From assembly GCA_015233485.1 (NCBI GenBank), contig JADFXO010000279.1:1-5320 (forward strand): a stretch of DNA of 5,320 nucleotides. Direction: 5' to 3'. Shown one piece after another: positions 1 through 5,320 of this stretch. The stretch is from Nitrospirota bacterium (lineage in GTDB: Bacteria > Nitrospirota > Thermodesulfovibrionia > Thermodesulfovibrionales > Magnetobacteriaceae). How positions within the stretch are numbered: position 1 is the stretch's first letter; every line of letters starts with the position of its first letter. Position numbers and translations under genes: made by a program. The notes under the pieces are model-generated. The model did no database searches and was not told the origin of the DNA. It worked only from the letters and a program-made list of their open reading frames with translations.

Positions 1-2
1 CT

Positions 3-131
3 ATTGGTATCATTAAGTCCAAAGGTGTCCGCAGCGTAGCACAGAAAATGAGAGAGCTTATGCTTAACATTCGCTTGGTCTTCGACTACTTACGTATGTC
101 AAAAAACTCTGCTTCTACGGCACTTGCTTGA
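3..131 (+). CDS. C-terminal end of an unrecognised protein (partial, enters from the left edge)
   Basis: A frame open from the first bases of the window runs for 42 codons and ends at TGA (129-131); its start lies outside. The visible peptide begins IGIIKSKGVRSVAQKMREL and ends SKNSASTALA. It is basic in its first half, looks helical in the middle (a Leu/Ile/Arg-rich stretch around LMLNIRLVFDYLRM), and ends in a small-residue tail. Codon choice is mixed and looks codon-like, but 42 codons are too few to prove coding. I do not recognise the family. A transposase or DNA-binding protein end is conceivable from the basic helical character, but no catalytic motif or inverted-repeat end is visible. 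No gene on the opposite strand fits this stretch better, since all three minus frames contain stops. Confidence 0.4.
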   Translation: MGIIKSKGVRSVAQKMRELMLNIRLVFDYLRMSKNSASTALA

Positions 132-180
132 TGGAGAACAAATTTACCGTGCATAGACAACGTGTATGTTTCTACCGCGC

Positions 181-212
181 TATGTTAATATACCGGTATG
201 TTAATATACCGG
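181..212. repeat. Perfect tandem duplication of a 16-bp unit (2 copies)
   Basis: The unit TATGTTAATATACCGG occurs at 181-196 and again, with no mismatch and no spacer, at 197-212. The unit length is not a multiple of three and the repeat lies in the noncoding leader of the small downstream gene, so it does not look like a protein-level repeat. The junction creates the exact palindrome ATACCGGTAT (190-199). The second copy ends at the GG that begins the ribosome binding region of the next gene. It may be a recent slippage duplication or a paired binding site. Confidence 0.9.
185..204. promoter_or_regulatory. 20-bp near-palindrome at the repeat junction, candidate operator
   Basis: TTAAtATACCGGTATgTTAA is symmetric in nine of its ten base pairs; only the lower-case T/G pair breaks the symmetry. 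It is centred exactly on the boundary between the two 16-bp repeat copies and ends 8 bp before the AAGGAG of the small gene. The size, symmetry and position suit a dimeric repressor site. In RNA a competing hairpin is possible, pairing CCGGTAT (193-199) with ATACCGG (206-212), which would abut the ribosome binding site. The symmetry is seen in the sequence. A regulatory role is inferred, and no regulator gene is visible nearby. Confidence 0.35.
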
Positions 213-218
213 AAGGAG
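213..218 (+). promoter_or_regulatory. Ribosome binding site AAGGAG that decides the start of the small gene
   Basis: AAGGAG (within GGAAGGAG, 211-218) is a near-consensus Shine-Dalgarno sequence. The nearest ATG, at 220, is only 1 nt away, too close for normal initiation. The second in-frame ATG, at 229, is 10 nt away, which is within the workable range. The start at 229 is therefore preferred. Confidence 0.7.
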
Positions 219-228
219 AATGAACTCA

Positions 229-423
229 ATGAACGCTGATGAAATATACGACATCCTGCATCAGACAGACCGTGGGGTGCTTAGAAAGGTAATCAATGGA
301 GGCGCGGCAATCTTGGACGCGCATGAGCGCCTTGTCTATGAGAAGATTGTCAGATACGCGGAAGAAATCGGCTGGACACATGAACGAGTAATGTGGGCGA
401 TGCAACGTGTTATGGAACAATGA
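229..423 (+). CDS. Small hypothetical protein (64 aa)
   Basis: The predicted protein begins MNADEIYDILHQTDRGV and ends WAMQRVMEQ. It is soluble and mostly helical in appearance, with no signal peptide, membrane segment, cysteine pair or metal motif. Charged residues alternate with hydrophobic ones (VYEKIVRYAEEIGWTHERV), as in a small helical bundle or a protein-binding adaptor. I do not recognise the family. The start at ATG 229 is chosen because AAGGAG (213-218) is spaced 10 nt from it; starting at ATG 220 would add three residues (MNS). The reverse-strand frame here is a shadow. The gene is preceded by the 16-bp tandem repeat and near-palindrome, which may control it, and it converges on tilS with 12 bp between stop codons. 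The strong ribosome binding site supports a real gene; the function is unknown. Confidence 0.7.
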   Translation: MNADEIYDILHQTDRGVLRKVINGGAAILDAHERLVYEKIVRYAEEIGWTHERVMWAMQRVMEQ

Positions 424-445
424 GAAGACCGCAAATTACGTCTTC
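424..445. terminator. Weak inverted repeat between convergent genes, doubtful terminator
   Basis: GAAGAC (424-429) and GTCTTC (440-445) can pair as a 6-bp stem around a 10-nt loop. It lies across the 12-bp gap between the small plus-strand gene and the end of tilS. There is no T-run after it on either strand, so it is not a standard intrinsic terminator. It is listed because it is the only stem seen at the convergent gene ends. Confidence 0.2.
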
Positions 446-1818
446 AATTGCAGCAGCTCAAGTTTGACGAATGTCTTTGTCTGCTCTGCCGGTTTAAACC
501 TCTCGTCGCCTCTCATGCCGGCTATCCATACCAAATCACCGCCTGAATAGACCAAGGGCACGCTGTCTCGTGCGTCTTTTGGCACCTTCTCATCGACAAA
601 GAAATCCTGCACCTTCTTTCTCTTGCCAAATCCCATAGGATAAAAATAATCCCCGTTGCAACGCCCCCTTACGGTCAATGGGTGTAGCAGGCTCTCACCG
701 TCGAGGATTATGCTGCGCTTGTCTGGCGCGTCTTGTGGCGCATCTGTCAGAGTTGCCCTTATCACGACCCCGGCCTCTTTGATGGCCAGTTCGCAGGGTA
801 TGTTTAAGGCGTATGTATTTATTCGTGCGGGCTTATCTTCCTTCGTTATGGTCAAAATGGAATAGCCTTTTATGGCCCTTATCCCTTTTGGTAAACGAAT
901 CGAGGCGCCCGTTGCGGCGTTATTTATCAATCCAATAATATCGTCAATGTGCACTGCCCCTATGCCCTTCAGAGACTCAACCGAACATAGGGCAGTCTTT
1001 AAAACCCTTCTGAGGACGGCCTTTTCAATGGTTTGAAGCGGGGACAGGAATAATTCAACTCGTTGTTCAGACTTGCGGCTCATCAGGGTCATGGTTTTTT
1101 TTATCGCAACTCTTTCCATATAGCTATTTTCGTCCCTTATGATGTCGGCGTTTCTTGATAAGGTATCCACAATGTTTGGGTTATATGCCTTTAAAATTGG
1201 TAAGAGCGTAAGGCGAACCTTGTTGCGCTGATATTTCTGCGTAAGATTCGACGAGTCCGTTACGAATTTTGCGCCGATTGAATCGAGGTATTTTTCTATA
1301 TCCGCTCTTGTTGAATCAATGAGCGGCCTTATTATCTTTCCCCTGCAAGGGGGGATTCCTCCAAGGCCCGCCAAGGCGCTTCCCCTTATGAAATTCAACA
1401 GGACGGTCTCGGCCTGGTCGTCCTTGTTGTGGCCGAGGGCAATCCTGCCGGCCTTACGCTCGTATGCGATCTTCTCAAGAATTCCATACCGGAGTTCTCT
1501 TAACGTATCCTGCGTGTTAGTTATTTTTTGGGGGGGGAGGGAAATTTGTTCCGGGCAGAAGGAAACTCCAATTCGCTTGCATAGATTCGCGCAAAACTCA
1601 ATTTCGAGCGGCGTCTCGGCAGGCCTAAGTCCATGGTCTATGTAGACGGCGCAGAGGTTCAGGCCCAAATCAAGCTCTCTCAGGACATGAAGCAGCGTGA
1701 CAGAGTCCGCCCCGCCTGAAAGTCCGACGATGACCGTGTCACCGTCAGCAAGCATTGAGTATTTCCCGATCGTGTCCTTAATCTTATCTATAAACAATTT
1801 ATTCCACAGGCCAGACAA
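436..1818 (-). CDS. tilS: tRNA(Ile)-lysidine synthetase TilS
   Basis: TilS joins lysine to C34 of the CAU anticodon of tRNA-Ile2 using ATP, so that the tRNA reads AUA instead of AUG; it acts in the cytoplasm and is normally essential. The 460-residue protein has the family's usual length and layout. The N-terminal PP-loop ATPase domain carries SGGADS (34-39), DHGLR (61-65) and GHNKDDQAET (129-138). These are followed by AGLGGIP (150-156), the RPL motif (164-166) and DSSN...RNKVR (188-202). The middle region is a helical tRNA-binding domain. The C-terminal TilS_C domain (about 380-455) shows VRGRCNGDYFYPMG, KKVQDFF and the WIAGMRGDER block. The start is TTG at 1818, which has no good Shine-Dalgarno; TTG at 1797 and ATG at 1755 are alternatives. 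The upstream starts are favoured because the helix before the PP-loop is typical of the family. It lies 15 bp after the STAS stop, so translational coupling is likely. A run of eight C on the coding strand sits at codons 94-97. Confidence 0.96.
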   Translation of the reverse strand: MSGLWNKLFIDKIKDTIGKYSMLADGDTVIVGLSGGADSVTLLHVLRELDLGLNLCAVYIDHGLRPAETPLEIEFCANLCKRIGVSFCPEQISLPPQKITNTQDTLRELRYGILEKIAYERKAGRIALGHNKDDQAETVLLNFIRGSALAGLGGIPPCRGKIIRPLIDSTRADIEKYLDSIGAKFVTDSSNLTQKYQRNKVRLTLLPILKAYNPNIVDTLSRNADIIRDENSYMERVAIKKTMTLMSRKSEQRVELFLSPLQTIEKAVLRRVLKTALCSVESLKGIGAVHIDDIIGLINNAATGASIRLPKGIRAIKGYSILTITKEDKPARINTYALNIPCELAIKEAGVVIRATLTDAPQDAPDKRSIILDGESLLHPLTVRGRCNGDYFYPMGFGKRKKVQDFFVDEKVPKDARDSVPLVYSGGDLVWIAGMRGDERFKPAEQTKTFVKLELLQLKT

Positions 1819-1833
1819 CTGCCGTGCCGGGGC

Positions 1834-2172
1834 TTACGAAAAACTCTGTATCGCGTCTGTCTCTGTTTCGCAGAGGGTAAATACCTTTGTGAATCCGGCC
1901 AGTTTGAATATCTTCATCACGTTAGTAGTCAACCCGCATAAGCGCAAATCGCCTCCTATGGCCTTTAAATCCTTCGCCGTCCCAAGAAGCACTCTCAGGC
2001 CGCCGCTGCTTATGTAGTCCGAACCAGATAAATCGATGACTATCTTACTCTTACCGCCGGAGATAACTGCCTTTATCTCTTTCTCAATTACCGGGGCCGC
2101 AACCGTATCTATGCGCCCGCTTATTATGGCTACTGTGATTTCACCGCTTTGCTGCCTTATCGATATATTCAT
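1834..2172 (-). CDS. STAS-domain anti-sigma-factor antagonist (RsbV/SpoIIAA-like)
   Basis: This 112-residue protein is a single STAS domain, the usual length for stand-alone anti-sigma antagonists. The opening MNISIRQQSGEITVAIISGR and following IDT form the first strands. VIDLSGSDYISSGGLRVLL (about 45-63) is the conserved loop and helix that holds the phosphorylation site, with S55 and S56 as candidates. GGDLRLCGL then LAGFTKVF complete the fold. In known partner-switching systems the unphosphorylated form binds a kinase/anti-sigma factor and releases its target, and a SpoIIE-type phosphatase restores that form. The gene directly upstream encodes such a phosphatase, with a 4-bp ATGA overlap, so it is the obvious partner. 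AAGGAG lies 5 nt before the ATG. No RsbW-type kinase is present in the window. The STAS identification is secure; the downstream target is unknown. Confidence 0.95.
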   Translation of the reverse strand: MNISIRQQSGEITVAIISGRIDTVAAPVIEKEIKAVISGGKSKIVIDLSGSDYISSGGLRVLLGTAKDLKAIGGDLRLCGLTTNVMKIFKLAGFTKVFTLCETETDAIQSFS

Positions 2173-4139
2173 AGTTTCTCCTTGCTACCAGTCTTGTCTG
2201 TGCCTTCATATTTTAATATCATTAACGTAATGTCGTCAAATTGCGGCTGTCCATTGGAGAATTGCTTTACTTCGTCGTTTATCAGCTCGATGAACTCCTT
2301 TATCGGTTTGGCGCAGTTTTCTAATATCAGGCGGTTGAGCCTTTCCTCGCCAAATTCCTCATCCTTTTCATTAATGGCCTCGGTAACGCCATCCGTGTAC
2401 ATGAGGATAAAGTCGCCGCTTTGCATCGTAACCGTACCCTTGTCAAACGTGATGTCTTCCTCCATAATCCCCACAACAATACCGGCGCACTCTAAAGGGA
2501 TAAGCCCTGCCGTGTCTTTTTTGTATAGCAGCGGCGGGTTATGTCCCCCGTTAGCGAACTCTACCACGCCGGATTCGGTGTCTAAAATGCCGAAAAAGAT
2601 TGTCACAAACATGTTGACATTATTGTCTTTAGCCAGCTTTCCGTTAACGTCGGAGAGTATTTTGTCGGGAGATAATCCAACGGCGGTTTGCGCCTTTATC
2701 AACGTCTTGGTCATTGCCATAAACAATGACGCGGGCACTCCCTTACCGGAGACGTCCGCTATGAGAAAACACAGGTGCGTGCCGTCAATAAAAAAGAAGT
2801 CATAGAAGTCTCCACCGACCTCCTTCGCGGGCATGATTGTGGCGTATAAGTCTAAGTCAGCTCTCTCGGGAAACGGCGGAAATAATTTAATCAAAAAACT
2901 CATTTGAATATCGTGGGCAATCTTTAGTTCGCTCTCTATCTGTTCCTTTGCCCGCGTAGCCTCGGTCAATTCCCTGATATATTCCCTGAGGGCGCTCTTC
3001 ATGTAGATAAACGAGTTTGTAAGGACTCCGATTTCGTCTTTAGTCCTGGCAGGAGTCATCTTGCAATCGTCGAGATTGCCCCTTGCTATGTCTTTTGTGG
3101 CGGAGGCAAGCCTTCGAAGCGGGCGGGTTATCGAAGCAGAAATAGAGGCGATAAAAATGGTAAGAAGAAGTAGCCCCGCAAAGACAAGCGCGATTACTTT
3201 ATTATGCAGCGCCGTGATGTCGGCAAGCAGCTCATCGTCCGGCACGATTAGTCCAAGCGCCCAGCCCTCCGATCTCAGCGGCATATAAAACAACCTGGAT
3301 TTTTGGTATTTATTCACAGTGCCTAAGCCGAAGCCGTCGATTTTTTTAAATCCTGTCTCCCCGGCAATCATGGCCTTGCCTATGTCGCGCAGGTTTTTAT
3401 CCGCCCTTGTTTCGGCGATGCTGAATATACTTTCGTTCATTATTAGTTTTGTATCCGGGTGCGTGACTATGGTGCCGTTTTTTGAGATGAGAAAGGCGTA
3501 TCCGGTTTTGAGCATCTTTACGGAGGCGACCGTCTCATGCAGCCAGTTCAGATCAACATCGGTTGCCGTGATGCCGATAAAGCGCTCTCCAGAGGCGTTG
3601 TCTCTGAAGGGTATACTGTACGTTGACTCGATGATTTTGGCGTCGGGGTCAAAATATGGTTCGCTCCACATGGGCTTTTTCAGTTCCATCGGGATTTGAT
3701 ACCAGTCCTGGTTAAAATAGTCGTCTTTTTCACTGCCGAAATTCATAAACTTAAAAGCACCATGATTCCTGAAATAATAGGAGCCAAAATATTTCAGGTC
3801 TTTGTCAATAGTATGAGGCTCGAAGGCAATGGTCGCGCCGTATATCTCATGATTACTTTCCACTACATAACGCAGTCTCATATTTATCCATTCCTTTGTT
3901 CGTGGAGCGCTTTCCATGTACTCGGCAGTATGGTTATTGATACGCTCAACGATATTCAGTACGCCCTCTATTTTGTGGACTGTTATTGTTGCAATGTTTT
4001 TGGCGTTGTCTTCGGCGTTTCTTAGAATTATTTTCCTTGTCAGTTCGTAGTCATACTTAAAGATCAGGGCAAAGATCAACGTGCTGCCCGTAAGGAGCAA
4101 GAAGATGAGCTTAAAGGTTATGCCTCTATTTTTTAACAC
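2169..4139 (-). CDS. Membrane-bound dCache-HAMP-SpoIIE PP2C-type serine phosphatase (RsbU-like)
   Basis: A 656-residue inner-membrane sensor phosphatase. TM1 is at about 8-28 and an extracytoplasmic dCache-type sensing domain at about 35-305, with DWYQIPMELKKPMWSEPYFD (145-164), YSIPFRD and the DVDLNWL motif (194-200). TM2 is at about 314-336, then a HAMP domain (about 337-390), a helical linker (to about 415) and a SpoIIE/PP2C domain (about 425-645). The metal-binding acidic residues expected of the family appear intact: GGDFYD (442-447), ADVSGKG (461-467), YTDG (581-584) and FDDIT (634-638). By family knowledge it removes phosphate from a STAS antagonist, and that gene follows with a 4-bp overlap. 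The start is GTG at 4139, inside the last 14 bp of the binding-protein gene. There is no strong Shine-Dalgarno, so translation probably depends on coupling. The sensed ligand is unknown; the neighbouring binding protein is a candidate source of the signal. Confidence 0.95.
   Translation of the reverse strand: MLKNRGITFKLIFLLLTGSTLIFALIFKYDYELTRKIILRNAEDNAKNIATITVHKIEGVLNIVERINNHTAEYMESAPRTKEWINMRLRYVVESNHEIYGATIAFEPHTIDKDLKYFGSYYFRNHGAFKFMNFGSEKDDYFNQDWYQIPMELKKPMWSEPYFDPDAKIIESTYSIPFRDNASGERFIGITATDVDLNWLHETVASVKMLKTGYAFLISKNGTIVTHPDTKLIMNESIFSIAETRADKNLRDIGKAMIAGETGFKKIDGFGLGTVNKYQKSRLFYMPLRSEGWALGLIVPDDELLADITALHNKVIALVFAGLLLLTIFIASISASITRPLRRLASATKDIARGNLDDCKMTPARTKDEIGVLTNSFIYMKSALREYIRELTEATRAKEQIESELKIAHDIQMSFLIKLFPPFPERADLDLYATIMPAKEVGGDFYDFFFIDGTHLCFLIADVSGKGVPASLFMAMTKTLIKAQTAVGLSPDKILSDVNGKLAKDNNVNMFVTIFFGILDTESGVVEFANGGHNPPLLYKKDTAGLIPLECAGIVVGIMEEDITFDKGTVTMQSGDFILMYTDGVTEAINEKDEEFGEERLNRLILENCAKPIKEFIELINDEVKQFSNGQPQFDDITLMILKYEGTDKTGSKEKL
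2178..2183 (-). promoter_or_regulatory. Ribosome binding site of the STAS gene
   Basis: On the minus strand AAGGAG is followed by five bases and then ATG at 2172. It lies inside the last codons of the phosphatase gene, so the STAS protein can be made both by fresh initiation and by re-initiation at the ATGA overlap. This would help make the small STAS protein in excess over its phosphatase. Confidence 0.75.
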
Positions 4140-5262
4140 AGTTCTTATAAAACGAATTGAACTCTGGAATTGTTTCTGTCAGGCCGCCCGACTTGAGTTC
4201 AGCCGCCGTGCGTTCATAGTCTTCTTGCCGCAATATGCCGATATTGGCGGTATCATTGTCAGGGATTATCAAATCTCTCATCTTAGCGAGCATCCAATGT
4301 TGATGTGCATAGCTCGACGGGACATGTGCCCTAAGCATATATTTCATCATAATATCGATGGCCTCATCCGGGTGTGCGAAGGCATAGAGCCAACCCTCAA
4401 TGGACGCCTGTGCGAAGGCGCAGCATAGCGCCGGGTCAGCCGCGAACTTGTCCTCAGATACATACAGTCCGTCCTCGGGGAAATCCACCCCGTGTTCATA
4501 GAAAGAAAACGTCGTAAGCTCATCAGGGTCAAGCCCGGAGTTTAACATCGTATGATATTCGTTATACAGCATGGCCGAGGCGGCGTCAACCCCCCCCCGC
4601 ATGAAGACGTTTACAGTCGGGGACTGATTTACTATTTTTACTGTAAGATTATATTTTTTAATAAAGGCCAGGCCTTGAATAGAGGAATCCCCGCCCCATA
4701 GGCTCACCTTCTTGCCGTTTAGGTCCTGCGGGGTCGTGATGCCGCTCTTTTTTCTGGCAACGAGCATCTGCGAGGTACGCCTTACGATTTGGGCGATATT
4801 TACCAGTTTGTGTCCATGTGCGCGTGTATCAATAGCGGTTGAAAGCCACATAGAGGCAAAATCAGCAGTCCCATTATCAAGCAGCGAGGTTGGCGGATTA
4901 TCGGGGCCGCCGGTGATGATCTTTAAATCTATGCCATACTTTTTATATATCCCTTTGTAGAGGGCCACATAATAGCCGGCAAACTGCGCCTGAGGCAGCC
5001 ATTGAGGGACAAAAGACGCCCCCTTCAGCCCACCCTCGCCGCCATAGACCGGCAGCGCGGCAATCAGTTGAACTACGAGCAAAACAGCCAGCGTAATGAA
5101 AGGCCTTATCTTAGTTATAAACGATTCACCTACCTCAAAGAAACTCAGCGACGTTATAACATAAATGAAATCGGGCAAATAAATCAATGTCACCCCAGCA
5201 ATTCTCAATGAACGATCTGAGAGCGTGAGTTTGGTGTAATATTTGTCATGGGAAGCAGGCAT
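4126..5262 (-). CDS. NMT1/THI5-like ABC-transporter substrate-binding protein
   Basis: The mature part matches the family that includes the thiamine-pyrimidine binding proteins. It shows WLPQAQFAGYYVALYKGIY (88-106), YGIDLKIITGGPDNPP, a GTADFASMW block (131-139), DLNGKKVSLWGG (180-191), DAASAMLYNEY (226-236) and EDGLYVSE (263-270). Such proteins bind small organic ligands in the periplasm. A signal-peptide-like stretch (TKIRPF followed by a long hydrophobic core, about 50-73) is followed by a small-residue cleavage region. As drawn from ATG 5262 the protein has 378 residues, with some 48 extra before that signal and no Shine-Dalgarno. Starting at the ATA codon 5116-5118, preceded by AGGTGA, would give 330 residues, closer to the family norm. 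No permease or ATPase gene is adjacent; the gene overlaps the sensor phosphatase by 14 bp, suggesting a signalling role. Codons 222-225 contain a run of nine G. The ligand cannot be predicted. Confidence 0.85.
   Translation of the reverse strand: MPASHDKYYTKLTLSDRSLRIAGVTLIYLPDFIYVITSLSFFEVGESFITKIRPFITLAVLLVVQLIAALPVYGGEGGLKGASFVPQWLPQAQFAGYYVALYKGIYKKYGIDLKIITGGPDNPPTSLLDNGTADFASMWLSTAIDTRAHGHKLVNIAQIVRRTSQMLVARKKSGITTPQDLNGKKVSLWGGDSSIQGLAFIKKYNLTVKIVNQSPTVNVFMRGGVDAASAMLYNEYHTMLNSGLDPDELTTFSFYEHGVDFPEDGLYVSEDKFAADPALCCAFAQASIEGWLYAFAHPDEAIDIMMKYMLRAHVPSSYAHQHWMLAKMRDLIIPDNDTANIGILRQEDYERTAAELKSGGLTETIPEFNSFYKNCVKK
5126..5131 (-). promoter_or_regulatory. Internal Shine-Dalgarno AGGTGA pointing to an alternative start
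   Basis: On the minus strand AGGTGA, a six-base match to the ideal AAGGAGGTGA, is followed by 7 nt and then the in-frame codon ATA (5118-5116) at the beginning of the signal-peptide-like segment. No ATG, GTG or TTG lies at that spot. Either ATA is used, or the original ATG has been lost, or the match is chance within a longer protein. Confidence 0.45.
5158..5187 (-). promoter_or_regulatory. Possible sigma-70-like promoter upstream of the alternative start
   Basis: On the minus strand TTGATT (5187-5182) and TATGTT (5163-5158) are separated by 18 bp, each matching four of six consensus bases. They lie about 27 bp before the AGGTGA ribosome binding site, a natural leader length if translation starts at 5118. 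The match is weak and could arise by chance in this AT-rich stretch. Confidence 0.22.
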
Positions 5263-5320
5263 AGGATCAATTTTGCAAAAAATTGGCTTAAATATTACTT
5301 TAGGCTGACTGAAATATGTT

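Noticed and set aside
131..223. A 30-codon plus-strand frame whose ATG overlaps the upstream stop (TGATG) and whose TGA overlaps the ATG at 220
   Set aside because: The overlaps look like coupling, but it has no Shine-Dalgarno, runs through the 16-bp repeat in two different frames, and encodes an unremarkable peptide. Chance is more likely.
424..445. Inverted repeat at the convergent stops as a bidirectional terminator
   Set aside because: The stem is only 6 bp with a 10-nt loop and no T-run on either strand; kept only as a low-confidence feature.
1319..1645. A 108-codon plus-strand open frame opposite tilS
   Set aside because: It lies across the TilS PP-loop domain motifs on the minus strand and shows no family features or ribosome binding site.
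2149..2805. A 218-codon plus-strand open frame opposite the phosphatase gene
   Set aside because: The minus-strand frame here contains the full PP2C motif set; the plus-strand translation is serine-rich with no domain and is an antisense shadow.
5268..5285. Hairpin CAATTTT/AAAATTG just upstream of the ATG at 5262
   Set aside because: A 7-bp, almost all A/T stem in an AT-rich stretch with no T-run; too weak to call a terminator or operator.
5286..5320. Possible operon promoter at the right edge
   Set aside because: AT-rich, but I could not find a -35/-10 pair with acceptable spacing on the minus strand, and the window ends here.

Overview
The window comes from a bacterium with roughly half-GC DNA. 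The periplasmic-type binding protein with an N-terminal export signal and the dCache/HAMP/PP2C architecture suggest a Gram-negative environmental lineage. A Nitrospirota or Desulfobacterota-like organism would fit, but this is inference from gene content and no marker here settles the phylum.

Layout: most of the window (5262 down to 436) is one minus-strand run of four genes. In transcription order they are an NMT1/THI5-type ABC-transporter substrate-binding protein, a membrane-bound dCache-HAMP-SpoIIE (RsbU-like) PP2C phosphatase starting at GTG, a single-domain STAS anti-sigma-factor antagonist (RsbV/SpoIIAA-like), and tilS (tRNA-Ile lysidine synthetase) starting at TTG. The first two genes overlap by 14 bp, the second pair by 4 bp (ATGA), and tilS begins 15 bp after the STAS stop, so they are probably co-transcribed and translationally coupled. 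On the plus strand, positions 3-131 hold the end of an unrecognised reading frame that enters from the left. After it come a perfect 16-bp tandem duplication, a strong ribosome binding site and a small hypothetical gene (229-423) that converges on tilS with only 12 bp between the stop codons.

How the genes may work together: the phosphatase and the STAS protein are the two halves of a partner-switching module. A ligand signal sensed outside the membrane would activate the phosphatase, which dephosphorylates the STAS protein. The STAS protein would then bind an anti-sigma or other regulatory partner that is not encoded here. The binding-protein gene overlaps the phosphatase gene and has no permease or ATPase beside it in the window, so it may be a ligand-presenting sensor for the dCache domain rather than part of a transporter. 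tilS is a housekeeping gene at the end of the run.

Points to look at: (1) an AGGTGA Shine-Dalgarno 7 nt before an ATA codon exactly where the binding protein's signal peptide should begin, which puts the upstream ATG start in doubt; (2) the tandem repeat, whose junction forms a 20-bp near-palindrome next to a ribosome binding site; (3) runs of nine and eight G/C inside two coding genes. I found no RNA genes, CRISPR array, complete mobile element or convincing intrinsic terminator.
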